64,000 bases of DNA from Hydrotalea flava (lineage in GTDB: Bacteria > Bacteroidota > Bacteroidia > Chitinophagales > Chitinophagaceae), in contig NZ_LUHG01000082.1 of NCBI RefSeq assembly GCF_001623405.1, positions 1 through 64,000 of the forward strand, written 5' to 3'. Position numbers and translations under genes: made by a program. This document shows positions 28,501 to 36,989 of the stretch, one piece after another. The notes beneath the pieces were generated by a model. It saw only the letters and a list, made by a program, of their open reading frames with translations, was not told the DNA's origin and did not search any database. Numbering within the stretch: the stretch's first letter is position 1; each line of letters opens with the position of its first letter.

Positions 28501-28741
28501 CTTGTACCGGATTCATGGCCAATTCTATAGGAATGGTAACAAACTTTTCAACCTCTTCTGCGCTTCGGCCTGGCCATTGGGTGATAATGCTAATTTCAGT
28601 ATTGGTAACGTCAGGAAATGCTTCAATGGGCATATTTTTAAAAGTAATAATACCCACAATAATCATGGCCAACGACGCCAATAGTATAAAAAATTTATTT
28701 TTAAGCGAAAATCCAATTACGCTTTTTAATATTTTGATCAT
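25550..28741 (-). CDS. CusA/CzcA-type heavy-metal efflux RND pump
   Basis: A 1063-residue inner-membrane proton-driven pump of the HME-RND class, with 12 helices and two large periplasmic loops. It opens with a helix at residues 15-32, then the IEAFPDVTNTEISIITQWPGRSAEEVE porter motif. The helix 4 signature is VDFGIIIDGAVVMVEG, with the two Asp and one Glu characteristic of divalent-cation pumps (CzcA/CnrA type) rather than the CusA copper/silver type. Zn, Co, Cd or Ni export is therefore inferred. It is the last gene of a four-gene operon with the adaptor, the outer-membrane channel and a small leader protein. Confidence 0.93.
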   Translation of the reverse strand: MIKILKSVIGFSLKNKFFILLASLAMIIVGIITFKNMPIEAFPDVTNTEISIITQWPGRSAEEVEKFVTIPIELAMNPVQDKVSLRSSTIFGLSYVKLIFDDNVKDPQARQQVMNLLGNANLPAGVNPSVQPPTGPTGEIYRYTLKSNIRDVRELKTMQDWVIDRQLRSVPGVGDIVSFGGKTKTYEIQVNPEKLTNLGITPLDVFTAVQKTNINIGGDVIIQNNQAFVVRGIGLLNDINEIKNIIIENINGVPVLVKDVANVEISNLPRLGWVARSNGLVNKDGTRVATDEPDVVEAIILMRKGENPTKVLNAIKDKIDKLNQFILPADTQIVPYYDRTDLINYATHTVLHNLVEGILLVTLLVSLFMFNWRTTLIVSIIIPMALLFAFICLRLMGMSANLLSLGAVDFGIIIDGAVVMVEGMFVILDHKAKEMGMERFNKIAKLGLIRKNGAQLGKAIFFAKVIIITGLLPIFAFQKVEGKMFSPLAYTLGFALLGALITTLTLVPVLISLLLRKNVHEKHNPFVEALTGFMQKGFAGAYKRRKWVVPIALVIMVGGLYSFKYLGSEFLPELDEGSIWLRVQTPYSISLDKSVEISKQVRKILMGFPQVKYAVSQTGRPDDGTDVAGFYNNEFSVMLYPEDSWKPKISKDELIAEMNKSLSNIPGIDLNFSQPIMDNVEEAVSGVKGSISVKVYGDSLNYMEGKIQEVYNILKNVRGITDLGVIHNIGQPELDVNLDQNKMAMYGVATADANAVVAMAIGGLAASTLYEGIKTFDIRIRLPENFRKTPEDIGNLLVPTQSGSKVPIKEIATITEKTGPCLIFRDDNQRYSALKFSVRDRDMGSTIAEAQKKVDQAVQLKRGYTMAWQGDFENQKRAEHRLAQVVPISLLLIFLLLFTMFGNLKDAGLVFLNVPFAIVGGIAALHITGTNFSISAGIGFIALFGICIQDGVLLITVFKHNLENIKGASNTLYSAIKEGVKSRIRPVMMTALMAAIGLLPAAISHGIGSESSRPLARVVIGGILCAMIFSLWVFPLIFGWAYRNVDNKHKSLTDNDNTTETKS

Positions 28742-28766
28742 TGCTTCAGATTGAAATAAATGAAAA

Positions 28767-29870
28767 CTAATTGTTTAGAGTATCATAAATTAAAAGTGCT
28801 TGCGAGGCAATAATGCGATCGCCTACGTCAATGCCGGAAGCAATATAAGTTTTATCGCCAATGGTATTGATAACCTCTACTGGCGTAATGACGGCTACGC
28901 CATTACCCTGGTATTTTAAAACATAATACCGGCTGTTATCGAACACCAATGCTTTAGATGAAATGCAAATAGATTGTTTGTTTTCTTTATTGGTAACCAA
29001 TATACTGGCAAACATTTGTGGTTTTAATGCATAATCATTATTGGGCAAAACCACTTTTACTTTCATTACTTTATTGGTGGGGTCTAACACATTCATCATT
29101 TTATCAACCCTGCCTTTAAATATGCGGTTGGGATATGAAATAGTGGTTACATCAACCGGGTTGCCGAGATGAATTTTACTGATATTCGATTCATATACAT
29201 TGGCATAAATCCAAACATCTTTCAAATCAGAAATTGTAAAAAGGTTAGAGCTATTATCAGTTCTTATGGCTGTATTATTGGTTACATTTTTTTGAACAAT
29301 AAAACCACTGATAGGTGCTTTAATCACATAATTGCCTTGTGTATTATTACCATTAATTTTTAAAACTCTATTCACCATTTCTAGTTGGGCTACAGCTTGT
29401 TGATAAGCAGCTTCAGCTGCATTTACATCTAATTGTGAGGCAAGTCCACTTTTAAATAAATCGCGTTGAGCATCTAAATTTTTCTTGGCAACCGCTAAGT
29501 TAGTTTCTGCATTCACTAAGCTGTTGCTATATCCAGCCATTTCACTACTTTTAATAACAGCCAATATCTGACCTTTTTGAACATAATCTCCCAATTGTAC
29601 TTTTACATCTTCCACATTACCACTTACTAACGGATATACATTTACTTGTTTATCCTGATTAAAATCAACAGTTCCGGTTAAGGTTAATGCGTCTACAAGT
29701 GGGCATTTTTGAACTGTATCTATTTTTAATGTTTTTAATAATGAGTCAGGAATTACATATTGTTGCCTTTCTTCTTTTTTTACCGATTCCTCTTTGCAGG
29801 CGGTAATACTGCATATAGAAACGGCTATAAAAAAAGCGGATACTATCCATTTGTTATTAATATTTTTCAT
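28767..29870 (-). CDS. Periplasmic adaptor subunit of metal RND efflux (CusB/CzcB-like)
   Basis: A 367-residue membrane-fusion protein. A lipoprotein signal (SICSITAC) anchors it. The beta-barrel and lipoyl halves are split by a helical hairpin (AETNLAVAKKNLDAQRDLFKSGLASQLDVNAAEAAYQQA), with the lipoyl segment GNVEDVKVQLGDYVQKGQILAVI before it and APISGFIVQKNVTNNTAI after. It bridges the inner-membrane pump and the TolC-like channel. It lacks the N-terminal Met-rich copper site of CusB, consistent with a divalent-metal pump. Confidence 0.92.
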   Translation of the reverse strand: MKNINNKWIVSAFFIAVSICSITACKEESVKKEERQQYVIPDSLLKTLKIDTVQKCPLVDALTLTGTVDFNQDKQVNVYPLVSGNVEDVKVQLGDYVQKGQILAVIKSSEMAGYSNSLVNAETNLAVAKKNLDAQRDLFKSGLASQLDVNAAEAAYQQAVAQLEMVNRVLKINGNNTQGNYVIKAPISGFIVQKNVTNNTAIRTDNSSNLFTISDLKDVWIYANVYESNISKIHLGNPVDVTTISYPNRIFKGRVDKMMNVLDPTNKVMKVKVVLPNNDYALKPQMFASILVTNKENKQSICISSKALVFDNSRYYVLKYQGNGVAVITPVEVINTIGDKTYIASGIDVGDRIIASQALLIYDTLNN

Positions 29871-29888
29871 ACTTGAATATTTCAGGGT

Positions 29889-31169
29889 TTAATAAAGTGA
29901 TGTTCCAGTATAATAATTTAGATCTTCAAATGCGCTGATGCGGTTGAATTTAATGGAATTGATTTGTAATGTATTTTGTTTATAAGCATCATAAAAATCT
30001 AAAAAGTCCAGCAAACTAATATTTCGTTTTTTGTAATTCGATAAAACTTCATCCTTCAACCGGTCAAAATCTTTTCCGAAAGCCGGATCAATTTTTTGGT
30101 ACAATGCGGAATTGTCGTATGCCTTTTGCAAAGCCCGGTATATTTGTGCTTCAATACTTGCCTCCGTACTTTTTTGGCTGGTGGTACTATAATCAATCAT
30201 CGACTTTGCCGATTTGATATTACCCTGATTTCTGTTGAAAATAGGAATATCTATTCCAAAACCAACATTATTAAAGTTTTGTATATAGTTGCCTTGTTGG
30301 TCATATCCTAATTGCAGGGCAAGATCGGGAACAGCCAAAGCTTTTTGCAGGTCATAATTTTGTTTACTCATATCTGTATAAGCCTTTGCAATTTTAAGAT
30401 CGGTTCTGGCCTGATAAGCCGAATCGATTAATATCGCAATAGGATATTTGGCAGGGCTGATTTTTGCCAGTTCGGTTTCATTAACTTCCGGTTGTATAAA
30501 ACTGTCTTTTAACTGCAATACCAGCCGCAATTCACTTTCTGTATCATTAATTTGATTGATTAAATCGTTGTATTCGCTTTCTAAGCTATACAATTGCGCT
30601 TTAATTCTAACTACTTCTTTTTCGGCAATATATCCCCTTGATTGTTGTTGTTCAAAGGCTTTTACCACTTGCAGCAACGATTGAATTTCCTGTTGGTATA
30701 CTTTAGAGGATTGCGTTAAATAATAAATATTATAAAAATCGGTTCTTAGTGTATACCGTAAAGTGCGCATTAAATCATAAAACTGATATTCAGCCAACTT
30801 GGCATTGGTTTCGGCCAGTTTAATTTGCTTATTTCTTTTGCCTGCCAAAATAATCATTTGTGAAAGCGTAGCCTGAATTTCGCCTTCCGAACCAAAGGGC
30901 AGCACTTTTTTTGAAACTGGCTGCAGCATCATTTGCGAAATGTTGATATTCGGATTGGGATAAAGTTTGGCTTGTATAATTAATGCCTTTTGCGCATCTA
31001 CATTATAACGTTGGGCTAAAAGCAGCAAATTATTTTGCAAGAAGATACTTTCAGCACTATCTATACTTAAATGGACAGTATCACTAGTGGGAGGTTGCCA
31101 TTGTGCCATTGCAATTCGGGAACAAAGCAATATTGCCCCAAACAAAAAAATCGTTTTTAGTTTTTGCAT
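29889..31169 (-). CDS. Outer-membrane channel of metal efflux (TolC family, CzcC-like)
   Basis: A 426-residue TolC-family protein with a signal peptide (about 1-22, AMA-QW). The two-fold repeat of long helices is visible: SAESIFLQNNLLLLAQRYNVDAQKALIIQAKLYPNPNI in the first half and DLALQLGYDQQGNYIQNFNNVGFGIDIPIFNRNQGNIKSAK in the second. PNPNI and GIDIPIFNRNQG are typical of the CzcC branch. It completes the tripartite system with the adaptor 19 bases downstream. Confidence 0.92.
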   Translation of the reverse strand: MQKLKTIFLFGAILLCSRIAMAQWQPPTSDTVHLSIDSAESIFLQNNLLLLAQRYNVDAQKALIIQAKLYPNPNINISQMMLQPVSKKVLPFGSEGEIQATLSQMIILAGKRNKQIKLAETNAKLAEYQFYDLMRTLRYTLRTDFYNIYYLTQSSKVYQQEIQSLLQVVKAFEQQQSRGYIAEKEVVRIKAQLYSLESEYNDLINQINDTESELRLVLQLKDSFIQPEVNETELAKISPAKYPIAILIDSAYQARTDLKIAKAYTDMSKQNYDLQKALAVPDLALQLGYDQQGNYIQNFNNVGFGIDIPIFNRNQGNIKSAKSMIDYSTTSQKSTEASIEAQIYRALQKAYDNSALYQKIDPAFGKDFDRLKDEVLSNYKKRNISLLDFLDFYDAYKQNTLQINSIKFNRISAFEDLNYYTGTSLY

Positions 31170-31267
31170 ATAAAACCTGTAATATTCTATGAATAAATTA
31201 TATCTGTTAAAATACTAAGCATTTGTCAATATTTCAACCAAATACACACAATAATTGTAAAATAATT

Positions 31268-31672
31268 TTATGCTATGAATGGCTTTGGAGGGGGAGGTGT
31301 GATTTCGCGGATAAACAGTAAAGTAAAAAATTCGTTTCTGCTTCTACGGTAAGTATTATCCTCCACATGTTGAAGCGGGATTAATTTAACAGGTAGTTGC
31401 TGGCAAATTTTTACATCAAAATGTTTGATGTTTTGAGATTCTCTGGCATTGTGTTTACAATATTCCGGGAAGGCATCTTTATTGCCTAAAATAATTTCAT
31501 CGAAATATTCTACCATTGAATTTAAATAGTTAAAATCGCTGATAGTATTTCTGTGTTTATGTGGATGAAAATCGATAGAGTCCATGCTGAAGTTTAAAAT
31601 TTGCAGGGCTACAACCAATAAGAGGAATTTCGTTACAAAACTTTTTATTCTATTTTTAAATAATACATCCAC
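31268..31672 (-). CDS. Small envelope protein heading the metal efflux operon, unknown function
   Basis: A 134-residue protein with an N-terminal hydrophobic segment (residues 12-28: signal peptide or membrane anchor). Next comes DFHPHKHRN, a histidine cluster that could bind metal, then two cysteines (YCKHN, KICQQ) and a proline-rich end (EITPPPPKPF). No named family is recognised. Its position as first gene before the TolC-like, adaptor and pump genes suggests a metal-sensing or metal-handling accessory in the periplasm (inference). About 98 bases separate it from the channel gene. Confidence 0.6.
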   Translation of the reverse strand: MDVLFKNRIKSFVTKFLLLVVALQILNFSMDSIDFHPHKHRNTISDFNYLNSMVEYFDEIILGNKDAFPEYCKHNARESQNIKHFDVKICQQLPVKLIPLQHVEDNTYRRSRNEFFTLLFIREITPPPPKPFIA

Positions 31673-31677
31673 GTTTG

Positions 31678-31685
31678 CAAATTTA
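31678..31685 (-). promoter_or_regulatory. TAAATTTG, candidate -7 element of the efflux operon
   Basis: Read on the minus strand this is an exact TAnnTTTG match, ending 5 bases before the start codon of the operon's first gene. It implies a very short or absent leader if functional. Confidence 0.3.
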
Positions 31686-31782
31686 AAAATAATACGGGCT
31701 AATCGGATATATCTGCATACTTTAATAATCTTTTAACGTAGAACATTTAGGCTGGCTGCTTTACTTCTACGACTGATTATAT

Positions 31783-31816
31783 AAAAAACCTGTTGCATGG
31801 GTACAACAGGTTTTTT
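31783..31816 (-). terminator. Terminator after secDF
   Basis: A perfect 13-bp stem, AAAAAACCTGTTG (31783-31795) and CAACAGGTTTTTT (31804-31816), with an 8-base loop. It is symmetrical, so it can stop transcription in both directions. It lies 25 bases after the secDF stop. Confidence 0.88.
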
Positions 31817-31840
31817 AAATTAAATTTATTGATGTTGCAA

Positions 31841-34800
31841 TTATTTCTTTTCAGAAGAATCGCCCAGTGGTTTATCTTTTGCCATATCAACCAAAATCGG
31901 TGCGGCAACAAATATGGAAGAGTAAGTACCGGTAATTACACCAATTAACATTGCGAAAGAAAATCCGCGGGTAACCTCACCACCAAATATGAATAATATT
32001 AACAAGGTGAGAAATACGGTTAATGATGTCATAATGGTACGACTCAATGTATCATTAATCGATTTATTGATAATGGCTCCTTTTGTGGCCCCTTTCATTA
32101 AGTGACTGTTTTCCCTGATTCTGTCGAACACAATTACGGTATCGTTCATAGAGAAACCAATTACGGTTAAGATGGCCGCAATAAAATGCTGATCAATTTC
32201 TAATGGGAATGGTACAATTTTTCTAAAGAAAGAGAATACAGCCAAAGTAACGCATACATCATGCATTAAAGAGAAAATAGTACCCAGCGAATATCTCCAG
32301 TCTCTAAAACGGATGAAAATATACAAACATATAATAATCACTGCAATGATGGTTGCTTTTTTGGCACCTGCTTTCAAATCATCTGAGATAGAAGGCTGAA
32401 CAGTTTGAGAACTTTGCTTGTATTTTTTATCAAAATCGTAGAAAGTAGTACCGGCCGGTAAATAATTCTTCAATCCTTCAAATATAGTATGTTCTACAAT
32501 TGAATCAGTATTGGGTTTTGATTCTTTAATCAGATAAGCTGTTGTAATATTTAACTGATTATTGGTTCCAACTGTTTTAATTATCGGCAATTCACCACCC
32601 AAAACAGGACGCAATTCATCGGCTAATTTTTGCTGATTTACCGGTTTATCGAACTTAACGGTATAGCTACGCCCCCCTTCAAATTCAACGCCTTCATCAA
32701 AACCATTGAAATAAGAGGCAATTCCCAATGTAAATACAATGGCAGAAATAATATAAGTAATTTTTCTATACTCAATAAATTTGAATGCAGAATGTTTAAA
32801 TATTTTTCTGGAGATGGCAGTGAAATAGTTAAAGTGGCGCTTCCTGGTCATGTATATATCGGTAATCATTCTGGAAACCAGAATACCACAGAACAGTGAT
32901 AATAAAATACCGATAATTTGTGTGGTAGCAAATCCTAACACAGGACCCAATCCAAAATAAGCCAAAATAATAGCGGTTAACAAAGTAGTTACGTGGGCAT
33001 CTAATACAGGTGCCAATGAACGTTTATAACCGTCGTTAATTGCATTTTGATAGCTTTTACCCTTGGTAAGTTCTTCTTTAATTCTTTCAAATATAATAAC
33101 GTTCGTATCTACCGCCATACCTACCGTTAATACCAAACCTGCTATACCGGCTGCGGTAAGGGTAAATCCTAATGCACTCAATATACCTATGGTAAATAGT
33201 AAGTTTAGGATTAATGCAATATTGGCTACCCAACCACCATTGTTATAATAAATAAGCATTAAAGAGAATATAACCAGGAAGGAGATAAAGAATGCCAAAG
33301 CACCACCTTTAATGGCTGCACTACCCAAAGTAGGCCCTACAATTTGTTCCTGTACAATTTTGGCAGGAGCAGTTAATTTACCACTGGTTAATATTTCGGC
33401 AAGGTCTTGTGCTTCTTTAACAGTATAGTTACCGGAAATTTGTGAATTACCGGTTGTAATGGCATCATTTACATTGGGTGCAGAGTAAACAAAATTATCT
33501 AATACAATAGCAATAGGTTTGTCAATATTTCTGGCAGTCATTTTTGCCCAGATATTGGTACCCACATTATCCATTGACATGCTGATTACCACACGGCCTC
33601 TTTCATCATTATCCTGACGTGCATTGGTAACATGTTCACCTTCTAATTCAGCCTGTCCGTTGTCTAAAGTTTTGATAGCATATAGATTCAGGAAATTTTT
33701 TGCCTTAGGATCATCACTGGTATTATCGGGTTTACCATACATGAACACGAGGTTAGATGGAAATTTGCTTTTCACAATATCCATATTGAAGTACCTGTTA
33801 AACGTGCCTGTATCTTTAACCTGAATCATGGCAATAACACCCGGATATACCACTTTGCCGGTAGCATTACGATAGGGTTGCGGGCCGGGTAACAACAATC
33901 TTCTTAACGGATTTTCATTGTTTTTGAATGTGGTAGAATCGGTTGTAGTGGTATTGTTATTTGAAGCAGATGATAATTGCGATAATGTAGCGGTTTGTGT
34001 TGTATCTGTTTTTTCTGATTTTTTTGCTACAGGTGCAGTTTCCGATTTTGCTTTTGCAGTATCAGTAGCTTTGATGCCATTTAAATAATCCTGTAAAGCT
34101 TTGTCTGCACTTAATAAACCATTCACTAACTCCGGATTTTCGGCGGTATACACTTCAAAGAATTGTAAGTTGGCAGTAGATTGCAGGTAATTTCTAACCC
34201 TTTCCGGATCAGTAATGCCGGCCAATTCTACATTGATAATCCCTTTGGCAGGATCGGGGTTGATATTGGGAGAAGAAACCCCAAATTTATCAATACGTGT
34301 TCTTAAAACCCGTAATGTGTTATTAAAAGCAGCAGTAGCCTGTTCTCTTAAATAATTGGTAACATCATCATTAGATGTGTTGTATTTTAATTTGCCATTA
34401 CTTCTGGCTACAAAGAATGGTGCCAATTGTGCATTGGGATTAATTTTTTTGTATTCATCAATAAACAGGGTAATTAAATCTGCTCCACTATTTGCTTTTT
34501 TATTGACTGCAGCTGCTAAAGCCTGATTAAATTGTGGGTCTTTGGTATAATCGGCCAACGATTTGATTAAAGCATCTAACTGTACTTCTAAAGTAACACT
34601 CATACCTCCCTGCAAATCAAGCCCCAATAATAGTTCTTTATCTTTTGCGCTGCGGTAGGTTGTTAAACCGAATGGCCCAATTTTAAAATCTTGGGTACTG
34701 TCCAATAACCTTTTGTATTCAGCTTCTTTTAACTGTTTTAAGGTATCGGCATACAAATCCCGCAAATCAGTATTATCAGGATATTTTACTGATGGGGCAG

Positions 34801-34939
34801 GGTAGGCCTGTACATATTTTTCGGCCTTGGCTTCCATGGCACTTTCGTGGCTCTTTACAATCCATGTAAAAGAGAGCTGGTAAATACAAATTAAAATAAG
34901 AGCAATCGTAAAAAATCGCACTAAACCTTTCAGTTGCAT
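31841..34939 (-). CDS. secDF: Fused protein translocase subunit SecDF
   Basis: A 1032-residue fusion of SecD and SecF, the proton-driven partner of SecYEG that helps finish protein export. The SecD half begins with a helix at residues 8-25 and shows LGLDLQGGMSVTLEV, LRTRIDKFGVSSPNINPDPAKGIINVELAGI, and the membrane segment TAAGIAGLVLTVGMAVDTNVIIFERIKEEL. The SecF half has FEGGRSYTVKF and IGFSMNDTVIVFDRIREN. An extra Thr/Ser/Asn/Lys-rich stretch of about 50 residues (roughly 290-345) in the periplasmic SecD region is poorly conserved in character. The fusion is the standard arrangement in Bacteroidota. Confidence 0.96.
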   Translation of the reverse strand: MQLKGLVRFFTIALILICIYQLSFTWIVKSHESAMEAKAEKYVQAYPAPSVKYPDNTDLRDLYADTLKQLKEAEYKRLLDSTQDFKIGPFGLTTYRSAKDKELLLGLDLQGGMSVTLEVQLDALIKSLADYTKDPQFNQALAAAVNKKANSGADLITLFIDEYKKINPNAQLAPFFVARSNGKLKYNTSNDDVTNYLREQATAAFNNTLRVLRTRIDKFGVSSPNINPDPAKGIINVELAGITDPERVRNYLQSTANLQFFEVYTAENPELVNGLLSADKALQDYLNGIKATDTAKAKSETAPVAKKSEKTDTTQTATLSQLSSASNNNTTTTDSTTFKNNENPLRRLLLPGPQPYRNATGKVVYPGVIAMIQVKDTGTFNRYFNMDIVKSKFPSNLVFMYGKPDNTSDDPKAKNFLNLYAIKTLDNGQAELEGEHVTNARQDNDERGRVVISMSMDNVGTNIWAKMTARNIDKPIAIVLDNFVYSAPNVNDAITTGNSQISGNYTVKEAQDLAEILTSGKLTAPAKIVQEQIVGPTLGSAAIKGGALAFFISFLVIFSLMLIYYNNGGWVANIALILNLLFTIGILSALGFTLTAAGIAGLVLTVGMAVDTNVIIFERIKEELTKGKSYQNAINDGYKRSLAPVLDAHVTTLLTAIILAYFGLGPVLGFATTQIIGILLSLFCGILVSRMITDIYMTRKRHFNYFTAISRKIFKHSAFKFIEYRKITYIISAIVFTLGIASYFNGFDEGVEFEGGRSYTVKFDKPVNQQKLADELRPVLGGELPIIKTVGTNNQLNITTAYLIKESKPNTDSIVEHTIFEGLKNYLPAGTTFYDFDKKYKQSSQTVQPSISDDLKAGAKKATIIAVIIICLYIFIRFRDWRYSLGTIFSLMHDVCVTLAVFSFFRKIVPFPLEIDQHFIAAILTVIGFSMNDTVIVFDRIRENSHLMKGATKGAIINKSINDTLSRTIMTSLTVFLTLLILFIFGGEVTRGFSFAMLIGVITGTYSSIFVAAPILVDMAKDKPLGDSSEKK

Positions 34940-34971
34940 ACTAGTAAGGGTTTATAAAATTTTAGAGTGGG

Positions 34972-34979
34972 CAAAGATA
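34972..34979 (-). promoter_or_regulatory. TATCTTTG, candidate -7 element of secDF
   Basis: An exact TAnnTTTG on the minus strand, 32 bases before the secDF start codon. No clear TTTG was found at -33. Confidence 0.4.
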
Positions 34980-35037
34980 GGGGAATGAAAATGATATTTA
35001 ATTAGAAATTAACAACAGTAAAATTGTTTAAAAAAAA

Positions 35038-35523
35038 TTATTGTACATCCACCAGATTCACATCAAAAAATAGCGGCGCATTGGGGGGTATCGGGCCACT
35101 GCCAATACATCCGTAAGCCAAAACAGAAGGAATAACCATTTTAATTTCGCCTCCTTTCTTAATCAGCGGAATGGCAATTTGCCAGCCCTGAATCAGTGAA
35201 TACAAATTCCATCCTGTTTGACTGGCATTGGGCTGCATATCGAAGGTGGTTCCATTTAATAATTTTCCGGTATATGTTATATATATTTTTGAATTGAGTG
35301 AAGGGGTTGCGCCTGTTCCCGATGTGATAATTTGATATAAAATGCCACTGGTATCAGTTTGGTAGGTAATGCCATTGGCCACACAAAAGGCTACCATGGC
35401 ATTTTTTTCTGAAGCTACCGTTGCTGACTGGCAAGGAGCACCTCCACCGGAATTGGATTTTGAACAGGCAGAAAAAAAGATTACTGAAATAAAAGCGGCT
35501 GTTAACAGTTGCTTCACCATCAT
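35038..35523 (-). CDS. FKBP-type peptidyl-prolyl isomerase, lipoprotein
   Basis: A 161-residue lipoprotein (signal VIFFSAC, acylated Cys at 20) with one FKBP domain. It catalyses cis-trans isomerisation of X-Pro bonds in exported proteins. The domain is seen in SGILYQIITSGTGATPSLNSKIYITYTGKLLNGTTFD, GWQIAIPLIKKGGEIKMVIPSVLAYG, and GPIPPNAPLFFDVNLVDV. The start at 35523 gives a proper lipoprotein signal; the longer reading from 35589 overlaps the previous gene. It lies 7 bases after the upstream small membrane protein gene, so they form an operon. Confidence 0.9.
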   Translation of the reverse strand: MMVKQLLTAAFISVIFFSACSKSNSGGGAPCQSATVASEKNAMVAFCVANGITYQTDTSGILYQIITSGTGATPSLNSKIYITYTGKLLNGTTFDMQPNASQTGWNLYSLIQGWQIAIPLIKKGGEIKMVIPSVLAYGCIGSGPIPPNAPLFFDVNLVDVQ

Positions 35524-35530
35524 TGTTTTT

Positions 35531-35896
35531 TTATGAATGAGTAGAATTGTTTGGGTTGTTAGAACCAGTTGTTGTATTATTTTTTTCAAGTTTTCGTTTT
35601 TTGGATAGTAATTCTAAATAATGCTGCTGGTTCATTTCCCATCGGTAATTCCTGTACAAAAAAGCCATAAATATTGAAATGATGAGAATGATCAACAATA
35701 AAAAAAATGGGTTTAGTTTGGTATGCGCTTCCATATCTGCACGTTCATACCATCCGGCAGCTATCAGCAAAATGATGCCTGCACCCATACTGATTCCTGA
35801 TGAAAATCCTTTCAATAATGTGCGGACACTGGTTTTTTGCTTTTCCCCGTTAGCAGACCAATAAACAATAAATTTTTCTTCCTCCTCGGTTAACAT
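35531..35896 (-). CDS. Small two-helix membrane protein, unknown function
   Basis: A 121-residue protein with an acidic N-terminus (LTEEEEKFIVYWSANGEKQK), two membrane helices (about residues 34-50 and 62-82), and a charged, Asn/Thr-rich C-terminal tail (ENNTTTGSNNPNNSTHS). The family is not recognised. Its gene runs directly into the FKBP lipoprotein gene, which suggests a shared envelope role, perhaps in folding or assembly (inference). Confidence 0.6.
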   Translation of the reverse strand: MLTEEEEKFIVYWSANGEKQKTSVRTLLKGFSSGISMGAGIILLIAAGWYERADMEAHTKLNPFFLLLIILIISIFMAFLYRNYRWEMNQQHYLELLSKKRKLEKNNTTTGSNNPNNSTHS

Positions 35897-35974
35897 GTCG
35901 CAAATGTAATATTTAAGCTTTCAAAATTGCTGCTATGGTATAAAAAATCGATTTTTTGGGTTAAAATGTCAAAA

Positions 35975-36002
35975 TCAGGTATTACATATTGTATCTACCT
36001 GA
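35975..36002. promoter_or_regulatory. Inverted repeat between divergent genes, candidate operator
   Basis: A 7-bp inverted repeat, TCAGGTA and TACCTGA, spaced by 14 bases. It lies 79 bases from the small membrane protein start and 92 bases from the lysoplasmalogenase start. A 16-bp palindrome, AAAAAATCGATTTTTT, lies nearby at 35942-35957. The regulator is unknown. Confidence 0.3.
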
Positions 36003-36093
36003 CATTATTATACTTTTAGCATACATTTTTTTAAAACAGAAATTATATTCCTGAATCGGCTTATTTTCGTAGCATACACTTAAAATTAACTGC

Positions 36094-36780
36094 ATGCGCT
36101 TACTTAAAAAGCATGGCATATTGGTATTCTGGTTTTTTTTATTGGCCGATTGTTACCTCCTTCTTACAGAAAAAGAGCAATTGCAGATATTTACTAAACC
36201 CTTGTTAATACCCATTTTGCTTTTCTTTATTTTTTTAAACGCAAAACATAATTTGTTTAAACATACTAAAACATTGGTGTTTTTAGCATTCGTATTTGCC
36301 TGGATAGGCGATATTTTGTTAATGGGGAAAGGAACCCTTTTCTTTATTTTCGGAATGGTGGCATTTATTGTTGCACACATTTTTTTCATCATTACTTTTT
36401 TAAGAATGCACCAGCCTGAACTAAAACATAGCCAGGAAGCATTTATTGGTGTGGTTATTTTGTTTTGTTGGAATTATTTAATCTTTCACTTTATTGGTGC
36501 CAATTTAGGGGGCATGAAATGGCCTATACTAATATATATGTTGATAATTAGTACAATGGCTGTTAGTACGGTTAATTTATTAAGTAGTAGAAGCAAGAAA
36601 AATTTAGCCATTAATTTTTTTATACCTGGCGCTGCATTGTTCATGATTTCTGATTCGGTACTGGCATTAAAAATGTTTTTATATACCGATGTATCTTTTC
36701 TTGGTGTAGTAGTAATGGTAAGTTATGGTTATGCGCTGAGTTTATTGGCAGATGGGTTTACCCGTTATTTTAGGGGATAA
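36094..36780 (+). CDS. Lysoplasmalogenase-like YhhN family membrane protein
   Basis: A 228-residue protein with about eight predicted membrane helices. The family's polar motifs within helices are present: FAWIGDILLM and PGAALFMISDSVLALKMF, with conserved Asp residues thought to form the active site. YhhN/TMEM86 proteins hydrolyse the vinyl-ether bond of lysoplasmalogens. Whether this bacterium makes plasmalogens is not shown by this window. It is transcribed alone. Confidence 0.85.
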   Translation: MRLLKKHGILVFWFFLLADCYLLLTEKEQLQIFTKPLLIPILLFFIFLNAKHNLFKHTKTLVFLAFVFAWIGDILLMGKGTLFFIFGMVAFIVAHIFFIITFLRMHQPELKHSQEAFIGVVILFCWNYLIFHFIGANLGGMKWPILIYMLIISTMAVSTVNLLSSRSKKNLAINFFIPGAALFMISDSVLALKMFLYTDVSFLGVVVMVSYGYALSLLADGFTRYFRG

Positions 36781-36924
36781 AAAAATACCTCATAAAATGA
36801 GGTAAGGATTGTTAAAGTCATCATCTTTCTTCAGTAAAAAATAATTCAAAACTTTTTTCCACCATTGTATCCATTTCATAGTTCAACTGTTTTGTCATAA
36901 AACAATAAAGGAATTGATTGGAAA

Positions 36925-36967
36925 AAAAATCCCGAAAAAAATAATGACTATTCGTTTCGGGATTTTT
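36925..36967 (-). terminator. Terminator after groL
   Basis: Stem AAAAATCCCGAAA (36925-36937) with TTTCGGGATTTTT (36955-36967), all 13 bp matched, with a 17-base loop. Minus-strand transcription from groL ends in a run of T. Confidence 0.85.
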
Positions 36968-36989
36968 ATATGTTGTATGGTTAGAAGGA

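Noticed and set aside
36786-36804. Hairpin TACCTCAT/ATGAGGTA after the lysoplasmalogenase gene
   Set aside because: The 8-bp stem has a 3-base loop but no T run follows, so I did not call it a terminator.
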